A stretch of 5,196 bases of DNA from Thermoproteota archaeon (GCA_003649145.1 QMQZ01000031.1:1-5196); one strand, 5' to 3'. Positions 1-5,196 are shown, counted from the first letter of the stretch. The notes: generated by a model from the sequence alone, not told the origin. Translations and numbers: made by a program.

Positions 1-229
<229 letters not shown>

Positions 230-241
230 CATCTTCCACCA

Positions 242-254
242 ACAAATTTTTAAG
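242..254 (+). promoter_or_regulatory. Candidate TATA element for secE-spt5, also a T-run after argF
   Basis: The spacer between argF and secE contains ACAAATTTTTAAG. The TTTTTAA core at 247-253 would place transcription start near 273-277, giving a leader of about 20 bases that just includes the secE Shine-Dalgarno. The same five-T run lies 18 bases after the argF stop and could serve as an archaeal T-rich termination signal. No hairpin accompanies it, as is normal for archaea. Position and composition support both readings, but neither is proven. Confidence 0.4.
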
Positions 255-283
255 ACGACACTAAACTCTTTATTTCAGCGGCT

Positions 284-290
284 AGGTGAT
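284..290 (+). promoter_or_regulatory. Shine-Dalgarno that fixes the TTG start of secE
   Basis: AGGTGAT matches the archaeal 16S anti-SD complement (GGAGGTGAT) over seven bases. It ends five bases before TTG 296-298. The in-frame TGA at 290-292 rules out any start further upstream, so TTG is the only sensible start. Confidence 0.8.
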
Positions 291-295
291 GATTA

Positions 296-466
296 TTGAG
301 TAGCTTCATTAAATCAGTGAAAAGAATAATCTACCTTTCACGTAAACCCTCCTTAAGCGAGTTCTGGCTCTCGCTCAAAGTATGCTTACTTGGCCTCCTA
401 ATTCTGGGTTCTTTCGCTTTCGTAATTCAGCTCATGTCAACAGTAATCCAAGCTTTACCACCATAG
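296..466 (+). CDS. secE: Preprotein translocase subunit SecE (Sec61 gamma)
   Basis: This small gene encodes 56 residues from a TTG start. The product is the single-span clamp subunit that holds the two halves of the SecY channel together in the cytoplasmic membrane. Residues 1-27 form a basic amphipathic part (VKRIIYLSRKPSLSEFW) with the family's RKPS..EF pattern. Residues about 28-51 (LKVCLLGLLILGSFAFVIQL and on) form one transmembrane helix, followed by a very short tail. The length fits archaeal SecE (about 55-65 residues), and its place directly before spt5 is the classic arrangement. The stop codon TAG 464-466 is itself part of the spt5 Shine-Dalgarno, so the two genes are tightly coupled. 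The TTG start and small size make the gene easy to miss. No alternative function seems plausible. Confidence 0.9.
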   Translation: MSSFIKSVKRIIYLSRKPSLSEFWLSLKVCLLGLLILGSFAFVIQLMSTVIQALPP

Positions 467-475
467 GTGATGTAG

Positions 476-916
476 ATGGCTCCATACTTCGCCGTAAGAA
501 TAACTGCTGGACAAGAGAAGAGCACAGCCCTCCTAATTCACACTCGTTGCATCTCAAGAAGCCTTCCAATAAAGGCAATAATTGCTCCAGACGAGGTGAA
601 AGGCTTATTTTTTATCGAGTCACCTAGCTCGCATCTAGTTGAGCGAGCTATTGCTGGTATGAAGCACGTTAAAGGATGGGTTCCTGGAAAAGTTGCCTCT
701 TCTGAAATAGAGAGCTTCCTCATTCCTCGCTCACCACTTGAAGATCTCAATGTCGGAGATGTAGTTGAAATAATCAGTGGACCATTTAGAGGGATGAAAG
801 GTAAAGTCACTAGAATTGACCATACAAAAGAGGAGGTAACTCTAGAGCTACTAGAAGCTGCCTACACTTTGCCGATAACTGTCCACGGGGATTCAATAAA
901 GAAGGTAACTGGCTAA
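476..916 (+). CDS. spt5: Transcription elongation factor Spt5 (archaeal NusG)
   Basis: The 146-residue protein has the archaeal Spt5 plan: an NGN domain at about 3-85 and a KOW domain at about 91-144. It binds the RNA polymerase clamp, usually with Spt4, and closes it over the DNA to raise processivity; the KOW domain can contact the ribosome. Visible marks are FAVRITAGQE at the N-terminus, the VKGLFFIES strand (41-49), GWVPG (67-71), and the KOW core VGDVVEIISGPFRGMKGKV (93-111). The ATG at 476 is secure because a TAG in the same frame sits immediately upstream (473-475). The SD AGGTGAT (465-471) overlaps the secE stop and ends four bases before the start. Linkage to secE and the ribosomal protein genes is widespread in both archaea and bacteria. 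Length is normal and no key segment is missing. Confidence 0.95.
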   Translation: MAPYFAVRITAGQEKSTALLIHTRCISRSLPIKAIIAPDEVKGLFFIESPSSHLVERAIAGMKHVKGWVPGKVASSEIESFLIPRSPLEDLNVGDVVEIISGPFRGMKGKVTRIDHTKEEVTLELLEAAYTLPITVHGDSIKKVTG

Positions 917-961
917 ATGGATAAGAAAAATATAAGAGCAGCTCTACGCATTCCACCTTAG
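917..961 (+). other. Possible 14-codon leader micro-ORF between spt5 and L11
   Basis: An ATG follows the spt5 TAA with no gap and opens a 14-codon frame (MDKKNIRAALRIPP) ending at TAG 959-961. It has only a weak upstream SD-like match (AAGGTA, 902-907), so any translation would depend mostly on reinitiation by ribosomes finishing spt5. Its stop codon touches the left arm of the hairpin that covers the L11 SD, so translating it would open that hairpin. A frame this short can arise by chance. No homologous peptide is recognised. Confidence 0.2.
926..936 (+). promoter_or_regulatory. Candidate TATA element for the L11-L1-L10 unit
   Basis: AAAAATATAAG has an A-rich upstream flank that could act as a BRE, followed by TATAAG. 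Start of transcription would be expected near 956-961, giving an L11 leader of about 40 bases that contains the SD at 987-993. An extra promoter here would let ribosomal protein genes be transcribed more strongly than secE-spt5. This is called from composition and spacing only. Confidence 0.4.
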
Positions 962-995
962 CTTAGAGTTTCAGCAGCAAATGGGCAAGGTGGAA
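951..995 (+). promoter_or_regulatory. Inverted repeat able to sequester the L11 Shine-Dalgarno
   Basis: TTCCACCTT (951-959) is the exact reverse complement of AAGGTGGAA (987-995), giving a perfect 9-bp stem with a 27-base loop. The right arm contains the L11 SD (AAGGTGG, 987-993) and ends three bases before the ATG at 998. The folded form would block initiation on L11. It may be a translational control element, possibly for an autoregulatory ribosomal protein, but no binding protein is shown by the sequence. Confidence 0.45.
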
Positions 996-997
996 AA

Positions 998-1501
998 ATG
1001 GGGACTAAAAAGACATTCAACTTCCTAGTTGAAGGTGGTAAGGCGACAGGAGGCCCTCCAATAGGGCCAGCACTAGGCCCTCTAGGCGTAAACATAATGC
1101 AAGTTGTAAATAAGATCAATGAGCTGACGAAGGAATTCTCTGGAATGAGGGTCCCAGTTACAGTGACAGTAGACATTGATACCAAGGAGTTTGAAGTATC
1201 TGTTGGCGTGCCAACGACAACTGCGCTAATAATAAGAGAGCTGAAGGTGGAGAAGGGCTCTGGCACACCACATGAGAAGAAGATAGGAAACCTATCCATC
1301 GAGCAAGTCGTTAAAATTGCCCAAATTAAGCGAAAGCAACTTCTAGCAAAAACATTGAAAGGTGCAGTAAAAGAAGTGTTAGGGACATGCCTAAGCATGG
1401 GAGTAACAGTAGAAGGCAAAGATCCAAGAGACGTGCAGAAGGAGATAGACGCTGGAAAATATGATGAAATAATTTCAAAGTATGAGGAGGGCGAAGGTTG
1501 A
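998..1501 (+). CDS. rpl11: 50S ribosomal protein L11 (uL11)
   Basis: The 167-residue protein binds helices 43/44 of 23S rRNA at the base of the stalk and forms part of the GTPase-associated centre with L10 and L12. The N-terminal domain (about 1-72) holds the signature GGKATGGPPIGPALGPLGVN (13-32), including the proline-rich segment facing the rRNA. The C-terminal RNA-binding domain spans about 73-145 and includes GTCLSMGVTVEGKDP (129-143). A charged archaeal extension finishes the protein. Length matches archaeal L11. The ATG at 998 is the first possible start after the in-frame TAG 959-961, and the family normally begins close to this KKTF motif. The SD AAGGTGG lies in the right arm of an inverted repeat, so initiation may be controlled. 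The last base of its TGA stop is the first base of the L1 start. Confidence 0.96.
   Translation: MGTKKTFNFLVEGGKATGGPPIGPALGPLGVNIMQVVNKINELTKEFSGMRVPVTVTVDIDTKEFEVSVGVPTTTALIIRELKVEKGSGTPHEKKIGNLSIEQVVKIAQIKRKQLLAKTLKGAVKEVLGTCLSMGVTVEGKDPRDVQKEIDAGKYDEIISKYEEGEG
1484..1490 (+). promoter_or_regulatory. Shine-Dalgarno for L1 inside the L11 coding region
   Basis: GAGGAGG in the last codons of L11 pairs with the anti-SD. If its GGAGG is aligned to GGAGGTGAT, the pairing frame ends at 1494, which leaves six bases to ATG 1501 or three to TTG 1498. The SD therefore does not decide between the two adjacent start codons. Confidence 0.55.
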
Positions 1502-2157
1502 TGTCCACTCTTCGCGATTCTCTCATTAACGCTATAGAGGCCGCTAAGAAATCTTCTAAGAAGAGAAACTTCGTTCAGTCAATAGACCTAATAATAGTCC
1601 TTAGAGATATTGACATGAAAAAGCCAGAAAATAGAATTAATGAGAAGGTGTATTTGCCAAACCCACTAGATAAGCCGATCAAAGTCTGCGTTTTTGGGGA
1701 AGGTGACTTTGCATTAAAAGCGAAAGAAGCTGGCGCTGACTTAGTGCTGGGCCGCGCAGACATCGAAAGGTTAGGCGGCGATAAAAAAGCTGCTAAAAAA
1801 CTTGCTAAAGAGTATGATGCCTTCATAGCTAGAGCAGATCTCATGCCCCTAATCGGCCGATATCTCGGCCCAGTCCTAGGACCTCGTGGAAAAATGCCCG
1901 AACCTATCCCGCCAACTGGAGATGTTGCTTCTGCCATTAGGAGGGCTAAAGCTTGTGTCCGAATAAGATCTCGCGCTCAGCCACTAGTGCAGTGCCGAAT
2001 AGGCACCGAGACTATGCCATCAGATAAAATAGCTGAAAACGCTGAAGCCGTTATCTCTGCTGTTGAGAGAAAGCTTAAAAGTATGCATAACATTGGAGCT
2101 ATATATGTCAAAACCACTATGGGCCCCCCAGTAAAAGTTGAATTCAGCAGGAGGTAG
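1501..2157 (+). CDS. rpl1: 50S ribosomal protein L1 (uL1)
   Basis: The 218-residue protein forms the mobile L1 stalk on 23S rRNA that helps release deacylated tRNA from the E site. In methanogenic archaea and bacteria it also represses its own operon by binding mRNA. Domain I is built from about residues 1-65 and 155-218, with domain II in between. Conserved marks are KRNFVQSIDL (21-30), KPENRINE (41-48), the signature LGPVLGPRGKMP (122-133), and KTTMGPPVKV near the end (204-213). The start is taken as ATG 1501, which overlaps the L11 stop (TGATG) and implies coupled translation. TTG at 1498, one codon earlier, is a possible alternative and would add a single residue. Length is normal for archaea and the gene is intact. 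Confidence 0.95.
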   Translation: MSTLRDSLINAIEAAKKSSKKRNFVQSIDLIIVLRDIDMKKPENRINEKVYLPNPLDKPIKVCVFGEGDFALKAKEAGADLVLGRADIERLGGDKKAAKKLAKEYDAFIARADLMPLIGRYLGPVLGPRGKMPEPIPPTGDVASAIRRAKACVRIRSRAQPLVQCRIGTETMPSDKIAENAEAVISAVERKLKSMHNIGAIYVKTTMGPPVKVEFSRR

Positions 2158-2162
2158 TTCAG

Positions 2163-3182
2163 ATGCTAATTGCAAAACGCCAGCGAAAAATTCGTCCTGA
2201 AAAAATTGCAGCAGTCCAGGAATTAACTAAACTAATTAAGGGTCACACAATCATCGGCATTGCTAGCCTCTATGGGCTCAGAGCTAGTCAGATGCAAGAG
2301 TTAAGGAAGATCCTTCGAGGAATCGCTACAATAAAAGTTGCAAAGAACACTTTGATGAAAAAGGCTATAGAAATTAGCTCAAGTAGTAAACCCAACCTTG
2401 ACAAGTTACTACCGCATCTAAAGGGGCAAAATGCATTTCTATTTTCAAATGAAAATCCCTTCACGCTCGCCCTAACGCTAGAGAAGTATAAGGTACTTGC
2501 TGAAGCAAAGCCAGGAGACATCGCACCAAAAGACATTGTAATTTATGCTGGAAACACCGGGATAACCCCTGGACCAATTATGAGCAAATTCAGCGCATTT
2601 AAAGTTCCAGTTAAGATAGAGGAAGGGTCAATATGGGTAACTAAAGACACTGTAGTTGCAAGAAAAGGCGACGTAATATCTCCAGACTTAGCAGACCTAC
2701 TTAAACGATTAGGGATAAAGCCAATAGAAGTTAAGCTGGGTTTAAAAGTTGTGTACTTTGATGGGCACGTCCTAACGTCAGACGACCTCTACTTAAACCT
2801 TGATGAATATAAGAATAACATTGCTAACGCTTTTAATGCTGCGCTAGCTCTATGCGTAGAATCATCATTCATAACTCCTGAAAGCGCACCACTAATAATT
2901 AGAAAGGCCTTTATGAATGCAAGAGCAGTAGCCATTTTCGCAGCGTTACCTGAGCCAGAGACACTTTCAATGGCAATACAAGTTGCAAATGCTCGAGCAA
3001 TAATGCTAGCAACGCAGATTTCACAAGTATCCCCTGACTTCAAAGTAGAAGTTCCAAAACTTCCTACAACAGTGGAAAGAAAAGAAGAAGAGAAAAAAGA
3101 GGAGAAGAAAGTAGAGGAAGAGGAAAAGGAGGAAGAATCTGAGGAAGAAATTGCCGAAGGACTAGCAGCATTATTCGGGTAA
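2163..3182 (+). CDS. rpl10: 50S ribosomal protein L10 / acidic stalk protein P0 (uL10)
   Basis: The 339-residue protein is the stalk base that anchors L12 dimers to the L11-bound rRNA. The N-terminal rRNA-binding domain covers about 1-110 (IIGIASLYGLRASQMQELR, KVAKNTLMKKA). The archaeal/eukaryal insertion domain lies at about 111-185 and contains GDIAPKDIVIYAGNTGITPG. A helical spine at about 205-295 carries the L12 dimer sites. The tail (305-339) is a Glu/Lys run ending in [13 protein letters not shown], the peptide that recruits translational GTPases. ATG 2163 follows a GGAGGT SD (2150-2155) that runs into the L1 stop codon; the intergenic gap is five bases. The start may be slightly off, but the sequence from KRQRKIRPEK fits the family. 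Its 3' end is nearly identical in DNA to that of L12. Confidence 0.95.
   Translation: MLIAKRQRKIRPEKIAAVQELTKLIKGHTIIGIASLYGLRASQMQELRKILRGIATIKVAKNTLMKKAIEISSSSKPNLDKLLPHLKGQNAFLFSNENPFTLALTLEKYKVLAEAKPGDIAPKDIVIYAGNTGITPGPIMSKFSAFKVPVKIEEGSIWVTKDTVVARKGDVISPDLADLLKRLGIKPIEVKLGLKVVYFDGHVLTSDDLYLNLDEYKNNIANAFNAALALCVESSFITPESAPLIIRKAFMNARAVAIFAALPEPETLSMAIQVANARAIMLATQISQVSPDFKVEVPKLPTTVERKEEEKKEEKKVEEEEKEEESEEEIAEGLAALFG
3111..3178 (+). repeat. Tail repeat, copy in the L10 gene
   Basis: Bases 3111-3178 match 3501-3568 of the L12 gene in the same orientation and reading frame, with five mismatches in 68 bases. An identical 24-base core runs from 3147 to 3170. It encodes the shared charged tail and the GTPase-recruiting peptide. 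Confidence 0.85.
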
Positions 3183-3199
3183 ACGTGATGCAACGAAAT

Positions 3200-3211
3200 A
3201 AGTTTAAATAT
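3200..3211 (+). promoter_or_regulatory. Candidate internal promoter for L12
   Basis: AAGTTTAAATAT lies in the 60-base gap after L10, with TTTAAATA at 3203-3210 being a strong archaeal TATA-like box and a purine-rich flank (GAAATAAG) upstream as a possible BRE. Transcription would start near 3231-3235, giving a leader of about 15-20 bases that begins just before the SD at 3239. A dedicated promoter would fit the several-fold higher copy number of L12 on the ribosome. Confidence 0.55.
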
Positions 3212-3238
3212 CCGTATTAGCTTTCGTAATATCGCGCT

Positions 3239-3247
3239 GGAGGTGGT
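3239..3247 (+). promoter_or_regulatory. Shine-Dalgarno of L12, overlapping the only canonical start codon
   Basis: GGAGGTGGT matches GGAGGTGAT at eight of nine positions. Four bases separate it from ATC 3252-3254, the same spacing seen for spt5, L10 and alaS here. The only in-frame canonical start, GTG 3243-3245, lies inside this SD and therefore cannot use it. Confidence 0.7.
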
Positions 3248-3251
3248 CGAG

Positions 3252-3572
3252 ATCGAGTATGTATATGCTAGCCTCCTCTTACATCAAGCTAAAAAGCCGA
3301 TAACCGAAGAAAACTTAAAACGAGTCTTGGAAGCTGCCGGCGTTCAAGTTGATGACATTAGACTAAAAGCATTAACTGCAGCGCTCAAAGAGATAAACAT
3401 CGATGAGGTAGTCAGTGCTGCTGCTTTCGTTGCTCCAACTGCCGCTGTGCCAGCTGCTCCATCAGCTGCCCCGCCTGCTGAAGTGAAGGAAGAGAAGAAG
3501 GAAGAGGAAGAGGAAAAGGAGGAAGCATCTGAAGAGGAAATTGCCGAAGGACTAGCAGCACTATTCGGATGA
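3252..3572 (+). CDS. rpl12: 50S ribosomal protein L12 / acidic stalk protein P1, apparent ATC start
   Basis: The archaeal P1-type stalk protein binds L10 as dimers and delivers elongation and initiation GTPases to the ribosome. The N-terminal dimerisation domain covers about residues 1-55 ([20 protein letters not shown], then VLEAAGV and [11 protein letters not shown]). An Ala/Pro hinge follows (about 56-76), then a Glu/Lys run and the tail [13 protein letters not shown]. Archaeal relatives begin MEY(I/V)YA, so Met1 aligns with ATC 3252, giving 106 residues, the usual length. The only canonical alternative is GTG 3243, which adds three residues (109 in all) but lies inside the SD. No in-frame ATG or TTG exists between the upstream stop TGA 3186-3188 and the conserved region. 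The identity of the protein is certain; the start codon is not. A sequence error turning ATG into ATC is possible. Confidence 0.93.
   Translation: MEYVYASLLLHQAKKPITEENLKRVLEAAGVQVDDIRLKALTAALKEINIDEVVSAAAFVAPTAAVPAAPSAAPPAEVKEEKKEEEEEKEEASEEEIAEGLAALFG
3501..3568 (+). repeat. Tail repeat, copy in the L12 gene
   Basis: This is the partner of 3111-3178 in the L10 gene, offset by 390 bases. The mismatches are at 3502, 3526, 3533, 3536 and 3561. Similarity fades upstream of about 3492, where the Ala/Pro hinge begins. Confidence 0.85.
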
Positions 3573-3610
3573 GCGCTAATCGGCGTTAAATAGGAGTTCT
3601 TATCCTAGCC

Positions 3611-3637
3611 ACTTATATTAGTTGGTTTATACATAAG
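3611..3637 (+). promoter_or_regulatory. Candidate promoter region for alaS
   Basis: The 110-base gap between L12 and alaS is A/T rich and contains two TATA-like stretches, ACTTATATTA (3611-3620) and TTTATACATAAG (3626-3637). Starts near 3642 or 3655 would leave a short leader including the alaS SD GGTGAT (3673-3678). A weak 5-bp hairpin, TAGGA/TCCTA (3591-3595 with 3603-3607), and the short T-containing stretch around it might belong to the end of the L12 transcript, but no convincing T-run terminator is present. Confidence 0.35.
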
Positions 3638-3682
3638 CTCAGTGTAGAGAATAGTTGCTGGCATTCGTAATCGGTGATCCCG

Positions 3683-5196
3683 ATGATTAACGAGAAAGAG
3701 TACCAGCTTCCATTTTTCCTTAACAATTCTTTCTACAGACGGAAATGCAAAAAATGTGGAACATATTTTTGGACGCTCGATCCAAACAGAGAGTTATGTG
3801 GTGAATCTCCCTGTGAACCATATACATTCCTGACATCTTCAAAATTCAAGAGAAAGCTCACCTTAAATGAGATGAGAAATACTTTTCTTGATTTTTTCAA
3901 TAGGCATGGTCATAAAATAATAAAACCATATCCAGTTGTAGCTAGATGGCGAGACGACCTCTACTTGACAATAGCAAGCATTGCTCTTTTTCAACCATTT
4001 GTAACTAGTGGTGTAGCTCCGCCTCCAGCTAATCCTTTAGTTGTATCTCAACCCTGTATTCGCCTCGTTGACATAGATAATGTAGGCGTTACAATGGGAC
4101 GGCACTTAACGATTTTCGAAATGGGGGGACATCACGCTTTCAATTACCCTGAATGCAAAATATATTGGAAGAATAAGACGGTAGAGTATTGTCACGAGTT
4201 TTTAACCAACGTTTTAGGTGCTAAACCCGAGGAGATCACTTATAAAGAAAGCTTTTGGGAAGGAGGAGGTAATGCGGGTCCTTGCTTTGAGGTGTGTATA
4301 GGCGGCCTTGAAGTAGCTACTCTTGTATTTATGTGTTACAAGGTGATTGATAACCAGTACGTGAGCATGCCTCTCAAGATAGTTGACACTGGCTATGGCA
4401 TAGAACGCTTTACGTGGGTTTCACAGAAAACTCCCACCGCCTTTCAAGCAATATTTCCAGGCGTGCTAGATGAAGTGCTTAAGAAGACAGATATTAAACT
4501 GCCAAGCGATGATCTACTGGCAAAATATGTGTTCCTGATGAGCACTAAGCGCAATTTATCACGTACTACAAAATGCGAACTAGCCCAAGCTTTGGGTCTC
4601 GACACAGAGGATCTCGAAAATGTAATATCGCCACTCGAAAATATCTTTGCATTGCTAGACCATACAAAGTGTCTAGCTTTCATGCTCGCCGATGGAATAG
4701 TTCCCTCAAACGTAGGTGAGGGCTACCTGGCAAGGCTTGTATTGCGCAGAACCCTAAGGTTAATGTCTTCACTAAATCTAGACACCCCACTTTCGGATAT
4801 AATTGCCCTTCAAATAGATTATTGGGGTAAAACCTTCCCACGCTTAAGAGAAATGAAAGATATTATCCTTGACATGGTGGACACTGAAGAGAAAAAATAC
4901 CGTAATGTCCTAACTAAAGGTGCTGGAGTAGTTGAGCGGATTTGTAGAAAGACAATCAAAAAAGAAATTCGAGAACTACCTCAAGAGGTCCTCATAGACT
5001 TATATGACTCTCATGGCATCCCCCCAGAGCTTGTAAGTAAAATAGCTTCTAAATTTGGCTTGAAGGTAACCATCCCAAGCGATTTCTACGCTGCTGTCGC
5101 TGCTAAGCATCAGAAGAAAGTTGAGAAAGCAGAGAAGCGCGCAGCTCCCATGCTTGATGTTAAGCAATATCCTCCTACAAAACCACTATACTATGA
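3683..5196 (+). CDS. alaS: Alanyl-tRNA synthetase, N-terminal part (3' end outside window)
   Basis: The enzyme activates alanine with ATP and loads it on tRNA-Ala in the cytoplasm. The frame is open for 504 codons and runs off the window with an incomplete codon; archaeal AlaRS is about 900 residues, so this is roughly the first 55%. Residues 22-44 hold the archaeal N-terminal Cys4 cluster (C22, C25, C39, C44, with FWTLDP between). The class II catalytic core follows: motif 2 IFEMGGHHAF (144-153), the archaeal alanine-site segment EGGGNAGPCFEV (193-204), and motif 3 GYGIERFTW (237-245). The tRNA-recognition region includes ADGIVPSNVGEGYLARLV. The editing domain and C-Ala oligomerisation domain would lie beyond the end. 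ATG 3683 is supported by SD GGTGAT (3673-3678), four bases away. No internal stop or frameshift is seen. It probably has its own promoter. Confidence 0.95.
   Translation, partial: MINEKEYQLPFFLNNSFYRRKCKKCGTYFWTLDPNRELCGESPCEPYTFLTSSKFKRKLTLNEMRNTFLDFFNRHGHKIIKPYPVVARWRDDLYLTIASIALFQPFVTSGVAPPPANPLVVSQPCIRLVDIDNVGVTMGRHLTIFEMGGHHAFNYPECKIYWKNKTVEYCHEFLTNVLGAKPEEITYKESFWEGGGNAGPCFEVCIGGLEVATLVFMCYKVIDNQYVSMPLKIVDTGYGIERFTWVSQKTPTAFQAIFPGVLDEVLKKTDIKLPSDDLLAKYVFLMSTKRNLSRTTKCELAQALGLDTEDLENVISPLENIFALLDHTKCLAFMLADGIVPSNVGEGYLARLVLRRTLRLMSSLNLDTPLSDIIALQIDYWGKTFPRLREMKDIILDMVDTEEKKYRNVLTKGAGVVERICRKTIKKEIRELPQEVLIDLYDSHGIPPELVSKIASKFGLKVTIPSDFYAAVAAKHQKKVEKAEKRAAPMLDVKQYPPTKPLYY

Noticed and set aside
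382..627. An 81-codon + strand frame overlapping secE and spt5.
   Set aside because: It is out of frame with two well-recognised proteins, has no family resemblance, and starts inside the SecE membrane helix without an SD.
935..945. AGAGCAGCTCT near-palindrome in the L11 leader as an operator.
   Set aside because: Five-base arms around one central base in an A/T-rich spacer are not distinctive, and no second copy is present.
958..1419. A 153-codon minus-strand frame opposite L11, and similar frames opposite L1 and spt5.
   Set aside because: These are antisense shadows of highly conserved genes. Their compositions are odd, they have no SD and they show no recognisable motifs.
2789..3193. A 134-codon minus-strand frame with long serine runs.
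   Set aside because: The serine runs are simply the reverse complement of the Glu/Lys codons in the L10 tail.
3485..3525. A 41-base all-purine tract in L12, and a 38-base one at 3074-3111 in L10, which might form triplex DNA or act as internal SD sites.
   Set aside because: Runs of Glu and Lys codons (GAA, GAG, AAA, AAG) in acidic stalk tails explain them fully. No start codon follows at SD distance.
3591..3607. TAGGA/TCCTA hairpin after L12 as a terminator.
   Set aside because: The stem is only five base pairs and is not followed by a T-run; archaeal termination relies mainly on T-rich tracts.
3223..3671. TTCGTAAT occurs ahead of both the L12 SD (3223-3230) and the alaS SD (3664-3671).
   Set aside because: The distances to the TATA candidates and SDs differ, and the same 8-mer also occurs within secE, so chance is the best explanation.
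4444..4683. A 79-codon minus-strand frame inside alaS.
   Set aside because: It lies opposite continuous, conserved AlaRS coding sequence and has no SD or family signature.

Overview
This window is a piece of an archaeal chromosome carrying the conserved secE–spt5–L11–L1–L10–L12 cluster, with argF upstream and alaS downstream, all on the + strand. The archaeal assignment rests on several points: a 56-residue Sec61-gamma-type SecE, a short two-domain (NGN-KOW) NusG/Spt5, a long P0-type L10 with a central insertion and an acidic tail, a P1-type L12 instead of bacterial L7/L12, and an archaeal-type AlaRS with an N-terminal Cys4 cluster. Shine-Dalgarno sequences close to GGAGGTGAT precede nearly every gene, and TATA-like boxes precede the transcription units. 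The L12 N-terminus ([10 protein letters not shown]) and alaS following L12 resemble Thermoproteota/TACK lineages. I cannot place it more precisely.

Layout: 1-229 is the C-terminal end of ornithine carbamoyltransferase (argF), cut by the window start. 230-295 is a short spacer with a T-run/TATA candidate and a strong SD. 296-466 is secE with a TTG start. 476-916 is spt5/nusG. 917-997 is an 81-nt leader before L11; it holds a TATA-like element, a possible 14-codon micro-ORF and a 9-bp inverted repeat that covers the L11 SD. 998-1501 is L11, 1501-2157 is L1 (overlapping the L11 stop by one base) and 2163-3182 is L10/P0. 3183-3251 is a spacer with a good TATA box and an SD. The L12/P1 gene ends at 3572 and its start codon is problematic. 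3573-3682 is a spacer with TATA candidates. 3683-5196 is the first ~504 codons of alaS, cut by the window end.

The genes form a translation and transcription-elongation block. SecE is part of the membrane protein channel and Spt5 is the RNA polymerase processivity factor. L11, L10 and L12 build the GTPase-associated centre and stalk, L1 forms the opposite mobile stalk, and AlaRS charges tRNA-Ala. There are no mobile elements, CRISPR arrays, tRNAs or rRNAs, and I see no novel gene system.

The points worth a second look are local. L12 has no usable canonical start codon: the codon at the family's Met1 position, correctly spaced from a strong SD, is ATC. L11 has an SD-sequestering hairpin downstream of a possible internal promoter. 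The 3' ends of the L10 and L12 genes are nearly identical at the DNA level.
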